Positions 1 to 10,410 are shown, counted from the first letter of the stretch. The stretch is 64,000 nucleotides of DNA from Opitutales bacterium (GCA_028045305.1 JAOFTV010000001.1:184355-248354); one strand, 5' to 3'. The notes: a model not told the origin generated them from the letters alone. Made by a program: numbers and translations.

Positions 1-147
1 GAGATTGTATGCTACCGCGTGATTGCTGGTGAAGATCCGCGTCATGAAATTCTTTCCGATGAATTAATCCATTTAGATTTGAATCGTTCCTCGCAGCCTA
101 GGTATGTCGAGGTCGAACAACTTTTATTCCAACGATCCAGCTTATGA
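1..147 (+). CDS. jetA: C-terminal fragment of probable JetA-like (DUF3375) Wadjet subunit, truncated by window start
   Basis: Frame 1 is open from base 1 (EIVCYRVIAGEDPRHEILSDELIHLDLNRSSQPRYVEVEQLLFQRSSL) to TGA at 145-147, overlapping the ATG of the next gene (ATGA at 144-147). Identity rests mainly on its position upstream of jetB/jetC. Confidence 0.55.
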   Translation, partial: EIVCYRVIAGEDPRHEILSDELIHLDLNRSSQPRYVEVEQLLFQRSSL

Positions 148-764
148 ATCCAGCTATTACTCATCGTCATGTCATCGTCCGTTTACTAAACGGTCCCATT
201 TATCAGGAAGATCTCGACCTGTGGAGTAGGTTGGGGGCAGAGTGGGAAAAAATAAAGAGTCACTTTGGCGAGATGGGTATGGATGTCGCCCGTGATGATT
301 CTGCGGGATACGCTTATGTTCACCAGCGGGAAGAAGATTCCCAAGAGGATGAAAACTGGGAGGAAGGGTCGGCACCCTTGCCCAGGGTATTACGTCGTAC
401 CCGTTTGTCTTACCACCAGACCATTTTCATGGTCTTACTGCGCGAGGAATTAATGCGCTTCGAACAAAACCAAGAAGAGGGCGATCATCTCTACCGCTCG
501 AGCTTGGACTTGATCGAGCTAATGTCTCCCTACTATCCTGAATTGCACGATGAGAAAAAAGCTCACCGACAAATATCTGGGCTCATCAATAAGTTCGAAG
601 AGTGGGGAATTATCAAAAAAGTACGCGACAAAGATGAAGGACTCTACCGGGTTGAACGAATCATCAAAGCAAAATTACCCCCTGAGAAATTAACTGAAGT
701 GAAAGAACAGATTAAACGCAGAGCCCCCGAATTAGAAGAGAATATGGAGGAAGAAGATGCTTGA
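144..764 (+). CDS. jetB: Wadjet/MksE-like subunit JetB (DUF4194 family)
   Basis: 206 aa; HVIVRLLNGPIYQEDLDLWSRL...YAYVHQ N-terminus and winged-helix-like region; overlaps the downstream SMC-like ATPase by 8 bp. Confidence 0.8.
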   Translation: MNPAITHRHVIVRLLNGPIYQEDLDLWSRLGAEWEKIKSHFGEMGMDVARDDSAGYAYVHQREEDSQEDENWEEGSAPLPRVLRRTRLSYHQTIFMVLLREELMRFEQNQEEGDHLYRSSLDLIELMSPYYPELHDEKKAHRQISGLINKFEEWGIIKKVRDKDEGLYRVERIIKAKLPPEKLTEVKEQIKRRAPELEENMEEEDA

Positions 765-3700
765 ATCCCAATTAGAACTTGAATTCTCTCCGGATAAATC
801 AACCGCCGGATACCGCTTGCACGAACTTTCTCTTCTTAACTGGGGAACATTTCACGAGAAAATCTACACCATAAGGCCAGATGGTCGGACATCTATGATT
901 ACCGGAAGAAACGGCTCCGGGAAATCAACTTTGGTCGATGCCTTGCTTACCCTTTTAGTGCCCAATCGGGCTCGTAATTACAATGTCGCTTCCAGTCAGG
1001 CAGGTAGTCGTGAGCGTAACGAACGAGACTATGTGCTTGGAGCTTATTCTGAAATTCATGACACCGTAACCGGTCAGGGTCGCAAGGAAACTCTTCGCAA
1101 TCCGGGTGAAAGCTACACTGTATTACTGGCTCATTTTTTTAATGAGGCATATCAATCTGAAGTAACAGTTGCCCAGGTGCTTTGGTGCTTACCTTCCGGG
1201 AAAGTGGATAAAGTTTACTTGGTCGAAAAACGTAAGCTTACCATAGAAGAAGATTTTAATCATCTTGGAGACTCCGACAACTTGCGTCGGATTCTCAAAG
1301 AACGTGGTTATAGCACCTATGATTCTTTTACTGCATATCATAAAAAGTTCGAATCCATGCTTTTTCTTGATGCCGATTTGGGGACACGATCACCCATGTC
1401 TATCTTTAACCAGGCGGTTTGTATTAAGGATGTAAAGGACCTAACCCAATTTATCCGGGAACATATGCTTGATGATGGGGGCGCTAAAGAGAAATTGTTA
1501 GCCTTGCAGGAAAGGTTTGATGATCTACGCAGTACACATCGTCGAATTGAAACTGCTTCTTATCAAATTGAGCAATTGGATGAAATTCAGGCGACCCATG
1601 GTCAGTTCATTGAATCAATGAACCAACGGTCCAATGCCGAGAATATTCGTCAGGCCATTGAACCTTTTTACGCCCAAGCTGAACTGGAACGCAGAACCGA
1701 GTGGGTGGACGAACTTAAACATCAAGAAGAAGCCGAACGGGCACGCCTGAAAACAGCCCGCGGAGAAGTGGATCGTTTTCGTGAAAAACTTAATCATTTG
1801 GAACGTGCCCTTTCAGATAGCGATGAGAATCGACGACTTGAACAAGTGGGTGCTGAGATTGACCGGTTGCGTGATAAAAGAGAGGTGGTCAGTAAAAGGT
1901 CTGCAAATTTTGAACGCCATTTAAGTGCGTGGGAAAAAGGATCTTTCGTTAAACAAGAAGACGACTTTCTTACTCTTCGCCGCGAACTTGATTCCCAATT
2001 GCCAAGAATGGAAGGTAAGATTGCCGAGCTTGATGAAAAGATCGTTGAAGTTTCTTACCAGTTAAAAAAAGCCAATGAACGGGTGGAAACTTTGGAAGAT
2101 GAAAGAAACTATCTTTTGGAATCCAATACTAATGTTCCTCCTGAAATTGCCCGTTTGCGTGCTTCTTTGGCCAAGGCTTTGGACAGAGATTTAGCGGAAC
2201 TTCCATTTGTCGCTGAACTGATCCAGGTTCTTCCTGATGAAGCAAAGTGGACGGGGCCGATTGAGCGTGCTCTTCGCACCTTCGCACTTAGCGTGGTTGT
2301 TCCGCCAAAATTGGCAGATCAGGCAGAAAAATTTCTCGAAGAAAATCATCTGGGGGATCGTCTTGCTTTTATTTGTCCAGGTTCTGGAAATTCTAAGGTT
2401 AAGCCAGATGATGATTCTTTGCTTGCCAAATTGGTTATTCGTGCAGAGATGGAAAAATCCAGGCAGGCTTGGTTACGTGCGGAAATTAATCAGAGGCTTC
2501 CCCATATTTGCTTCGATAATCGCAACAAGCGTTTTGATGATTTGAGTGATGCTCTAACCTTGGACGGGGTTATTAAATCAGGGGGCTCGTTACGTGAAAA
2601 AGATGATACATTCTTTCTTGGCGATGCATCTACCTGGGTATTGGGTTGGGATCTTAGCTCCAAGCAAAAGTCACTCGATGAGGCTTTGGAAAAATGGCGG
2701 GAAGAAGCGGATCGTGCTGGCCGTTCTATTCGTGAATCTGAATTTGAGCGTCAAAGTTTGCGCGCAAAATTGCGTGCCGGCGTTCAACTACAAGCTTGTG
2801 CCAATGAGTTTTCCGATATTGATGTACTCGGAATTTCCACACGTATGGCTGATCTTGAGGAAGAAGAGCGTGTGATTGTAGGTGGGTCAGATGTCCTTAA
2901 AAAATTAAAGGATGATCATGACACCATGCTCGAAAAATTGGATAACTTACAATCAACCCGCGATCAAATACTACAAAGAATTGGAGGTGTTGAAGCCCGT
3001 GCAGAAAGAAATGAAATTCGCATGGAAGCCATTCGTTCGATGTTGGCGAAGTATCGGGATGAAATTCTTCCTTCCTGTTCGAAGGGAGATGTTGATGAGG
3101 ATGCCAAAGAAAAGGCAGAGCATGCTTTACAGACCCTCTACGATCAGATTGAAAATGAATTTGGTTCACCGCCTGCTTCTCCTGATGACATCGAGGAATC
3201 AGCTCGAGATGCCACTCATAAATTAGATGGTCGAATCCATAAGCTTGAGGGGTCCCTCGATAAATTAAGAGATAAGAATGTTGCAGCGATGCAAAGGTTT
3301 ATTGCCGATGGTAGAAACCAGGCTTTCCGTGATGAATTAGTGCTTGATTTAGAGGAAGGATATTCTGATTCCACTTATTCCTCCTTCGAGCAGGTACGCA
3401 AACAAATCGAAGAGGAAGACCTTGCAAAAAATCATCAACGATTTGAAGAACTTTTGCGGGTTCAGGTGCCAGAGGAAGTTTCTGGTTTTAGTGAAGCTCT
3501 CGAATCCCACCGGGATCGTATACGCAAAAGAGTGAGTGAATTAAATGAGCATCTTTCGCGGGTTACTTTTGATCGCAAGGAACTTACCTACATTCAATTA
3601 ATGATGGAAGATGCTGGTGACGATGGAGTGCGAAAATTTAAAAAACTTCGCCGGCATGCACTCGAAGGAGACCTCGAATCAGATGATGATGATGAGCGCC

Positions 3701-4242
3701 GTCGCGAGCGTTACCATCGTGTTGAGCAATTTCTTGGCGAACTCGAACAGGATCTTAGTTGGACAGAGCGAGTGATCGATGTTCGAAACTGGTTCAAGTT
3801 TCGGGCGGATGAATTTTACAAAGAAGAAGATACCTTAAGGCAAAGTTATAGTGGGGCCGCGGGGAAATCGGGAGGTGAGAAAAACCGTCTAGCCTCCACC
3901 ATTCTTGCAACTGCGATCGCCTACCAGTATGGAATAGATGTTGGTGGCAAGCAGACCGAGACCTTCCGTTTAGTGGCAGTCGATGAAATGTTTAGTAAAA
4001 CGGACGATGAATTCTCTCAATACCTACTCGATTTATTTAAGGAATTCCATTTGCAGCTCCTGATCGTGCAACCTTTGGATGCCAAAATTCATGTGGTTCA
4101 AAGATATGTTGAAAGGTATCATGTAGTTGAGCGCAGGGAAGGAGAGTCCTTTGTTGGAGACCTCAGCGTTCATGAATATCTAGGTCAAGAAAAGGCAGAT
4201 TCAGATGAAGCTGATCCCATTGAAGAGGAAACGGTTTCATAA
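757..4242 (+). CDS. jetC: Wadjet SMC-like ATPase JetC (SbcC/MukB-like)
   Basis: 1161 aa; Walker A GRNGSGKST, long coiled coil, signature SGGEKN, Walker B-like RLVAVDEMFSKTD. Confidence 0.85.
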   Translation: MLESQLELEFSPDKSTAGYRLHELSLLNWGTFHEKIYTIRPDGRTSMITGRNGSGKSTLVDALLTLLVPNRARNYNVASSQAGSRERNERDYVLGAYSEIHDTVTGQGRKETLRNPGESYTVLLAHFFNEAYQSEVTVAQVLWCLPSGKVDKVYLVEKRKLTIEEDFNHLGDSDNLRRILKERGYSTYDSFTAYHKKFESMLFLDADLGTRSPMSIFNQAVCIKDVKDLTQFIREHMLDDGGAKEKLLALQERFDDLRSTHRRIETASYQIEQLDEIQATHGQFIESMNQRSNAENIRQAIEPFYAQAELERRTEWVDELKHQEEAERARLKTARGEVDRFREKLNHLERALSDSDENRRLEQVGAEIDRLRDKREVVSKRSANFERHLSAWEKGSFVKQEDDFLTLRRELDSQLPRMEGKIAELDEKIVEVSYQLKKANERVETLEDERNYLLESNTNVPPEIARLRASLAKALDRDLAELPFVAELIQVLPDEAKWTGPIERALRTFALSVVVPPKLADQAEKFLEENHLGDRLAFICPGSGNSKVKPDDDSLLAKLVIRAEMEKSRQAWLRAEINQRLPHICFDNRNKRFDDLSDALTLDGVIKSGGSLREKDDTFFLGDASTWVLGWDLSSKQKSLDEALEKWREEADRAGRSIRESEFERQSLRAKLRAGVQLQACANEFSDIDVLGISTRMADLEEEERVIVGGSDVLKKLKDDHDTMLEKLDNLQSTRDQILQRIGGVEARAERNEIRMEAIRSMLAKYRDEILPSCSKGDVDEDAKEKAEHALQTLYDQIENEFGSPPASPDDIEESARDATHKLDGRIHKLEGSLDKLRDKNVAAMQRFIADGRNQAFRDELVLDLEEGYSDSTYSSFEQVRKQIEEEDLAKNHQRFEELLRVQVPEEVSGFSEALESHRDRIRKRVSELNEHLSRVTFDRKELTYIQLMMEDAGDDGVRKFKKLRRHALEGDLESDDDDERRRERYHRVEQFLGELEQDLSWTERVIDVRNWFKFRADEFYKEEDTLRQSYSGAAGKSGGEKNRLASTILATAIAYQYGIDVGGKQTETFRLVAVDEMFSKTDDEFSQYLLDLFKEFHLQLLIVQPLDAKIHVVQRYVERYHVVERREGESFVGDLSVHEYLGQEKADSDEADPIEEETVS

Positions 4243-4290
4243 TCGTCTCGATTCTTTCACGGTTTATTTTTTAGTTAGCTTTTATATTCC

Positions 4291-5316
4291 ATGACCGCTG
4301 CGGATCCGCCTCCGTCCCGATACGACGGACGAATGCCTTATCGGCAATGCGGGAAATCAGGAGTAAAGCTGCCTCTGCTCAGTCTTGGTTGTTGGCATAA
4401 TTTTGGAGGAGATACACCAAGCTCTGAACAGACTGATATGATAAAGACTTCATTTGATGGGGGCATTACTCATTTCGATCTGGCCAATAATTACGGACCT
4501 CCTTACGGATCCGCCGAACATAATGTTGGAAAGATTTTAAAGGATTTGCCCAGGGATGAACTACTCGTTTCAAGCAAAGCTGGATATGATATGTGGCATG
4601 GGCCATACGGGCAGGGTGGATCCCGTAAACATTTACTGGCCAGTTTGGACCAATCCTTAAAGCGTACAAATTTGGAATACTTTGACATCTTTTATTCTCA
4701 TTGCTTTGACTCTAATGTGCCTCTTGAGGAAACCCTGACTGCACTGGATACCGCTGTAAAGCAGGGGAAGGCACTTTATGTAGGGATTAGTAGTTATTCG
4801 ACCAAGCAGACGAACGAAGCTGTGGAAGCCTGTAAAAACCTTAATCTTGTTGTACCGATTATCCACCAGCCCAATTATTCAATGCTCAATCGTTGGGTGG
4901 AGCAGGAATTACTCGCTTTTTGTTCGGACAGTGGGTTGGGAGTGATTGCATTCTGTCCGCTTTTCCAAGGGCTTTTGACTCAAAAATACTTGGATGGGAT
5001 TCCTCAAAAAAGCCGCTTGAATCAGCCCTTGTCCCCCTTGCGCAAGAATGAGGTTAGTGAGCAGAACCTTCGGGTAATCCGTGAACTTAATGCCATGGCG
5101 GAAAAAAGAGGACAATCCCTCGCTCAAATGTCCTTGGCGTGGGTGTTAAGAAAAGAGCAGGTGACGAGTGCTTTGATGGGTGCAAGTAGCAAAGAACAAA
5201 TTCTTGAAAATATGAAAGCGATCCAAAACTTAGAATTTTCTAGTGAAGAAGAAAGCTTAATTAACCGAACGGTGGCAAAAATCAATTTACCTAAATCCCT
5301 TTGGGCAACGGATTAG
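4291..5316 (+). CDS. Aldo/keto reductase
   Basis: 341 aa; YGPPYGSAEHNVGKIL, ELLVSSKAGY, YFDIFYSHCFD, YVGISSY. Confidence 0.85.
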   Translation: MTAADPPPSRYDGRMPYRQCGKSGVKLPLLSLGCWHNFGGDTPSSEQTDMIKTSFDGGITHFDLANNYGPPYGSAEHNVGKILKDLPRDELLVSSKAGYDMWHGPYGQGGSRKHLLASLDQSLKRTNLEYFDIFYSHCFDSNVPLEETLTALDTAVKQGKALYVGISSYSTKQTNEAVEACKNLNLVVPIIHQPNYSMLNRWVEQELLAFCSDSGLGVIAFCPLFQGLLTQKYLDGIPQKSRLNQPLSPLRKNEVSEQNLRVIRELNAMAEKRGQSLAQMSLAWVLRKEQVTSALMGASSKEQILENMKAIQNLEFSSEEESLINRTVAKINLPKSLWATD

Positions 5317-6104
5317 TTCTTGGGAGACTGAATTAAATCCTCACGGATATCTGATAAAGCGGGGAATGAAGAACGCCAGTTTACAACATCTCCATAGGTA
5401 AGTGTAGATTGCAGAACTTGCTCTTCTTCATTTGCTTGGGCAATGGTCAAGCCTTTGGGGTCAATTATTTTAGACCCTCCTGCATACTTATAATTTGGAT
5501 CTCTTCCCGTTCGGTTGATCCCTATGACATAAGCCTGGTTCTCTATGGCTCTGGCTTGTAATAAGGTATGCCAATGGTTCATACGGGCATTCGGCCAGCT
5601 TGCAAGGACGGCAAAGAGGTTGGCTCCTTGTTGCGCACCGTGACGAAATAATTCAGGAAAACGAAGGTCATAGCACAGGATTGGACAAAGCATAAAATCT
5701 CCTATTTTAAATAGTTCGTATTTCTTACCTGGTAAATGAGCCTTTTCTTCACCCAGCAAAGTAAATGGGTGCATTTTTTGATATTCCCCAACACATTCCC
5801 CACTGGGGTTAAAAAGTACGGATAGGTTTTTACCTAATTCTTGGTCCTTATCCGGTGCAATCGTTCCCGCTAATACCCAGGTCTTATATTCAGAAGAGAG
5901 CTTGGATAAAAAAGTACTTGTTTCACGAGGTTCGTAGTGGAGCGTTTTGCTCAAGTTTAGTGAAAAACCAGTGGCAAATGCCTCGGGGAGAATAATGAGA
6001 GAATTGGGTTCAGGTTTATTTTGCCTGAGCAGTTTTTGAACTTTAAAAAAGTTGGCCTCTTTGTTTTCCCATTCGGGTGCAAATTGGACGAGGTGAACTT
6101 TCAA
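5313..6104 (-). CDS. Carbon-nitrogen hydrolase (nitrilase/omega-amidase-like)
   Basis: 263 aa; LIILPEAFATGF (Glu), EYQKMHPF (Lys), LCPILCYDLRFPELFR (Cys). Confidence 0.85.
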   Translation of the reverse strand: MKVHLVQFAPEWENKEANFFKVQKLLRQNKPEPNSLIILPEAFATGFSLNLSKTLHYEPRETSTFLSKLSSEYKTWVLAGTIAPDKDQELGKNLSVLFNPSGECVGEYQKMHPFTLLGEEKAHLPGKKYELFKIGDFMLCPILCYDLRFPELFRHGAQQGANLFAVLASWPNARMNHWHTLLQARAIENQAYVIGINRTGRDPNYKYAGGSKIIDPKGLTIAQANEEEQVLQSTLTYGDVVNWRSSFPALSDIREDLIQSPKN

Positions 6105-6106
6105 AC

Positions 6107-6790
6107 TTACAGCTCGAGAATTTTAATATTTCTGAACTCCACACGGTGGGGAACGCCATGGTCCTGCAGACCGATGTGTCCACGCATTGGTCGCTTGGAA
6201 AGATCGTAGGGAGGAAGTCCATCATCAGGTTCACTGTCGAGGTAAACATTTTGCACCTCCACGCCATTCAAGCCCACCCGGATATGATGTCCTTCGCAGG
6301 AGACAATGAGATGGTTCCATTCACCAGGTCTTTTTGAAGCATTTTTGGCGGGCATTTTAAACCTTATGATTCCCCCATGGTCATGATGGGTCATGGACTC
6401 ATCCTTCTGGCCAAAGCAATCTAAGATTTGGATCTCCGTACCTGTGTCTACTGGGTTTTGAGGGTTTCCAATGCGGAAGAAAAGTCCGCTGTTTCCCTTC
6501 GGGGGGTATTTGTATTCCATTTCTAAAATGAAATCACCATAAGTTTTTTCCGAAATCAAGTAGTCTTTGAACCGTTTCCAGCCGGTCTGTTCGGGCAGCG
6601 GATCGATGATCAGGCAGCCCTCTTTATTCACTACCCAGTTCCCCTCAGTTTTCCAGCCGCTTAAATCTTTCCCGTTCAAAAGAGGGACAAATTCTGAGGT
6701 AGTGGGATAGGGTTTAGATTGGGCATTTCCCTCCAAAGAATTTGCTAACATGAGGATAACAGCAGAGGAGATAATAGAAAAACTTTTCAT
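6107..6790 (-). CDS. Exported DUF1080 / 3-keto-disaccharide hydrolase-like protein
   Basis: Signal peptide; FVPLLNGKDLSGWKTEGNWVV; YKYPPKGNSGLFFRIGNP; IGLQDHGVPHRVEFRNIKI. Confidence 0.85.
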   Translation of the reverse strand: MKSFSIISSAVILMLANSLEGNAQSKPYPTTSEFVPLLNGKDLSGWKTEGNWVVNKEGCLIIDPLPEQTGWKRFKDYLISEKTYGDFILEMEYKYPPKGNSGLFFRIGNPQNPVDTGTEIQILDCFGQKDESMTHHDHGGIIRFKMPAKNASKRPGEWNHLIVSCEGHHIRVGLNGVEVQNVYLDSEPDDGLPPYDLSKRPMRGHIGLQDHGVPHRVEFRNIKILEL

Positions 6791-7136
6791 ATATTTGAAC
6801 TCTCGTAAATTAAGAGCTTTCTCGTTGGTGAGGGCAAGTTGTTTAGAAGGTCACTGTTGGTACTACAGATTTTGGAATCCCATGGTTTACTGTGTTTATG
6901 TATAACCGAAAAAAAGGCATTAAGAATTTTTTTAAGCCGGCTCTTTAAGTGGAAAGATACGGGGAAATAGCAATGTTGGGAAAGAAAACTCTTATCGAAT
7001 GAGACCATTCGATCCGTACCTATTTTGGGGGTCCGAAATTATCAACCAATTCGGCTTTACATCTCTCATTTAAACGATACAGAATTTGGGTAATTTTAGT
7101 TTTATTACCTAAGCTAATCCTTTACCCCTTTTACCC

Positions 7137-8159
7137 ATGAAAAAAATCCCTGCTGGGCTCATTGTTCCTAGTGCTGCTTTTTGTTTACAAAAATCATCCA
7201 TTGCTGGTTATCAAATGTTGGATAAGTCTCCTGAGCCTGGAGATCTCGTATTTGGCTCGATTCGTCGCATTGGGCAACATTCATCTTTGGAGAATGTGTC
7301 GGGTCGAATACATGCTGTGCACAATGGATCCAAAGCGGTTTTCGTTTTTGGAAACCGTTATGCTCCGGATCATTACGAAGGGATCATTCAGGAAGACTTA
7401 ATAAAGGATGTCGATCTTTTGGCTCGTTCGGGAATGATTGGTACAGTTGTTACTAAAAATGCGATGCTTAAGGATCCTACGAGGATTCGCATCCATGGGC
7501 ACTTGGTTGATAAGCAGGGTAAAGTGTTAAACACCCGAGACTTTCCTAAATTCAAGAAAACCCCAGCAAAGAAAGGAAAAGCCAAATTGGTCCTTGTTGT
7601 GGGTACCGCTATGAATTCAGGAAAAAGTCTCGCCGCAGCAGCATGTTGTCGGGCTCTTCATCAAATGGGATATGCTGTAAATGGGTGTAAAATGACTGGA
7701 ACAGCTAGCTTGAAGGATATCCTGCATATGAATGACGCAGGTGCCAAAGAATTTGCTGATTTCACTTACCTTGGCCATCCTTCCACCTACAAGCTAACCT
7801 TAGATGAAATGCTCGATGTGTTTCATACCCTTGACTCCAAACTTGGTAGCAATAGCAAAAATTTTCTTGTGGTTGAATTTGCGGATGGAATCAACCAACG
7901 GGAAACCGCCATGCTCCTTGAATGCCCGGAAATTGTTTCCCGGATCCACAAATTAATCTTTTGTGCCGCAGACGCTTTAGGAGCCGTGGGCGGGATCCAT
8001 ATTTTGAAGACCAAGTTTAACCTGGTTCCTGACGCGGTTTCAGGTCTTTGTTCAAGCTCTCCTTTGCATATCCGGGAATTAAATAATTTCACCGATGCTC
8101 CTGTCTTTAATGGAGCAGATCTTAAGCTCGACCAAATGGCGGAAATTCTCTTGAACTAA
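7137..8159 (+). CDS. P-loop protein, DUF1611-like
   Basis: 340 aa; P-loop VVGTAMNSGKS followed by KMTGTASLKDILHMNDAGAKEFADFTYLGHPSTY. Confidence 0.65.
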   Translation: MKKIPAGLIVPSAAFCLQKSSIAGYQMLDKSPEPGDLVFGSIRRIGQHSSLENVSGRIHAVHNGSKAVFVFGNRYAPDHYEGIIQEDLIKDVDLLARSGMIGTVVTKNAMLKDPTRIRIHGHLVDKQGKVLNTRDFPKFKKTPAKKGKAKLVLVVGTAMNSGKSLAAAACCRALHQMGYAVNGCKMTGTASLKDILHMNDAGAKEFADFTYLGHPSTYKLTLDEMLDVFHTLDSKLGSNSKNFLVVEFADGINQRETAMLLECPEIVSRIHKLIFCAADALGAVGGIHILKTKFNLVPDAVSGLCSSSPLHIRELNNFTDAPVFNGADLKLDQMAEILLN

Positions 8160-8164
8160 TCCCT

Positions 8165-9052
8165 GTGGGAAATGGGAAGTGTAAATTAATTATTCATGGT
8201 GGTGCGGGCAGGCTCGAAGGCAAGGTAGCTACCAAGGAACAATATCGCGTCGGTTTGCAGGAGGCTTTGCATCCTGCATACGAAACCTTATTGCAGGAAG
8301 GTGCCCGTGCCGCGGTTCTTCATGCGATTCGGCTTCTTGAGAGTGATCCTATTTTTAATGCGGGTACAGGCTCGAAACTTCAGCGGGATGGTCGGGTAAG
8401 AATGTCTGCCGCCCTTATGGATTCAATGGATTCAATCTTCTCGGGCGTGATCAATATTTACGATGTCGAACATCCGATTTCGGTGGCTGATTCCTTGCGG
8501 GGAGAAGTGCATCATCTGCTCTCCGGAAATGAAGCAACCGAATACGCTCGACGGAAAGGATTTCCCTTTCATGACCCAATTACTATGTCCCGTTTCATTG
8601 AGTACCGCAAAGCGTTAAAGAACCGGGAAAAATTTGGTACTGTGGGAGCAGTTGCCTTGGCTGAGGATGGAATTGTCTGTGCTGGTACTTCCACTGGTGG
8701 TATAGGCAATGAAACGCCCGGACGGGTGAGCGATAGTGCCAGTGTGGCAGGTACTTACGCAGATGAAGTTGGAGGGGTTTCCTGTACAGGCAAAGGTGAG
8801 CATATTATCAATCAGGCGGTGGCTGCTCAGGTGATATATCGTTTACGGGATGGTGTGCCCCTCAAAACCATTCTATTGGATTTAATGAAGGAAGGTGCTT
8901 CGCGTAACCATGAATTCGGATTGATATCTTTGAACAAAAAAGGGCGTTTCGGCGTTCGTTCAACCAAGAATTCAATCAGCGTGCTCTATGCCCTGAAAGA
9001 CGCCTCCCATGAATTAGACTTTACGACGGGCAGAAGAAACCTGATTCTTTGA
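8165..9052 (+). CDS. Isoaspartyl peptidase / plant-type L-asparaginase (Ntn hydrolase)
   Basis: GTG start; IHGGAGRLE, FNAGTGSKLQRDGRVRMSAALMD, GTVGAVALAEDG with presumed catalytic Thr, TSTGGIGNETPGRVSDSA. Confidence 0.85.
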   Translation: MGNGKCKLIIHGGAGRLEGKVATKEQYRVGLQEALHPAYETLLQEGARAAVLHAIRLLESDPIFNAGTGSKLQRDGRVRMSAALMDSMDSIFSGVINIYDVEHPISVADSLRGEVHHLLSGNEATEYARRKGFPFHDPITMSRFIEYRKALKNREKFGTVGAVALAEDGIVCAGTSTGGIGNETPGRVSDSASVAGTYADEVGGVSCTGKGEHIINQAVAAQVIYRLRDGVPLKTILLDLMKEGASRNHEFGLISLNKKGRFGVRSTKNSISVLYALKDASHELDFTTGRRNLIL

Positions 9053-10410
9053 TGCTTTTTATGAAGATTTTACAATCCATTTATCTATTTCTTTTCTTCA
9101 GCTCAGTTTCTTTCGGTGATGAGAGGCCAAATATAATTTTTATTTTTGCGGACGACTGGGGGTGGGGAGATCTTGGCTGTCATGGTCATCCTTATGTGAA
9201 AACTCCGAATATTGACCGCTTGGCAGAGGAGGGTACAGACTTCCACAGATTTTCGGTTGCGAGCGGGGTATGTTCTCCCAGCAGAACCGCGGTGATGACT
9301 GGTCATTTTCCGGCTCGCTACTCGATCGACGGACACTTTGCCTGGGTTCCATCCAATCAAAAGCGCAATATGCCGGACTGGTTAAACCCTCAGGCTCCTT
9401 TGCTTACACGATTTTTACGGGAAGCTGGCTATGCCACTGCTCACTATGGAAAATGGCACTTGGCTAACGATATGATTCCCGATTCGCCTCTTCCCAGTGC
9501 CTATGGGGTTGATGAGTATGGTGCCTTTAATTGTGCCGGTCCGCAAATGTTTGTCCATGACGATGTGAAAATGGCCATTCCTTTCATCGAACGAAGCCAC
9601 GAATTAGGAAAGCCATTTTTTATTAACTTATGGATGCATGAACCCCACACCCCATTTCATGTCGATCCCAAGTTACTCAATAAATTTTCTGATTTGGATG
9701 AGCCAGATGCCATCTATGCGGCCACTCTTTACCATGCTGACTTACGGATTGGTGAGTTGCTCAATGCCTTAGACCGTATTGGGTTGGCTGATAATACCTT
9801 GGTTATTTTCTCTTCTGATAATGGGCCAGCACGTTCGGTTCCTGCAGCTCCCTTGGCACTCACATATGACTCAGCAACAGGTCTTGGATACGGTATTGGT
9901 GCAGCCAAGGGGATAACCGGAGGCCGGAGGAAATACAAAGGTTCTCTTATGGAAGGAGGGATTGGAGTACCTTTTATTGCCCGTTGGCCGGGTAAAATTC
10001 CTGCTGGCAAGGTGGATAAATCAAACTTTCTTTCCGCAGTGGATTTACTTCCAACCTTTTGCGAACTGGGCGGATTAACCCTGCCTGTTGACTACCGACC
10101 AGACGGAGTGAGTCAGGTTTCTGCCCTGATGGGAAAGGAAAAAGGTACACGAGAAAAGCCTTTGTTTTGGAGAATGTCGCATGGGTATGCCATGGTTCAC
10201 AAACAATGGAAATTGGTGAGTGACCGAAAGTTCTCAACCTTTGAATTATTTGATCTGGTTGCCGATCCACTCGAATCTAAAGATTTATCCAAATTGAATA
10301 ATGAAGTTACTCAGAATTTAATTGGGATGATTAAGGATTGGACCAAGTCCCTGCCTGAAAACCCATCCGGCCCAGTTTTTTCTTCCTTGCGTGCTGAACC
10401 AGCAAAGTAA
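9049..10410 (+). CDS. Secreted type-I sulfatase
   Basis: RPNIIFIFADDWGWGDLGCHGHP; formylglycine motif CSPSRTAVMTG. Confidence 0.92.
   Translation: MMLFMKILQSIYLFLFFSSVSFGDERPNIIFIFADDWGWGDLGCHGHPYVKTPNIDRLAEEGTDFHRFSVASGVCSPSRTAVMTGHFPARYSIDGHFAWVPSNQKRNMPDWLNPQAPLLTRFLREAGYATAHYGKWHLANDMIPDSPLPSAYGVDEYGAFNCAGPQMFVHDDVKMAIPFIERSHELGKPFFINLWMHEPHTPFHVDPKLLNKFSDLDEPDAIYAATLYHADLRIGELLNALDRIGLADNTLVIFSSDNGPARSVPAAPLALTYDSATGLGYGIGAAKGITGGRRKYKGSLMEGGIGVPFIARWPGKIPAGKVDKSNFLSAVDLLPTFCELGGLTLPVDYRPDGVSQVSALMGKEKGTREKPLFWRMSHGYAMVHKQWKLVSDRKFSTFELFDLVADPLESKDLSKLNNEVTQNLIGMIKDWTKSLPENPSGPVFSSLRAEPAK

Noticed and set aside
2897-3169. Antisense and out-of-frame ORFs inside jetC, PSD1, sulfatase and other genes
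   Set aside because: They lie within strongly supported genes, have low-complexity or unrecognisable translations and no credible start context.
4291-5316. Aldo/keto reductase as a fourth Wadjet component
   Set aside because: It is a housekeeping-type oxidoreductase 49 bp after jetC with no coupling; no reason to include it in the defence system.
6787-7008. 73-aa minus-strand ORF in the 6790-7137 gap
   Set aside because: No domain, atypical composition; region looks like ordinary AT-rich intergenic DNA.
7089-7109. Inverted repeat GGTAAT-N9-ATTACC upstream of the DUF1611-like gene as operator
   Set aside because: Only 6-bp arms in AT-rich sequence; too weak alone to call.
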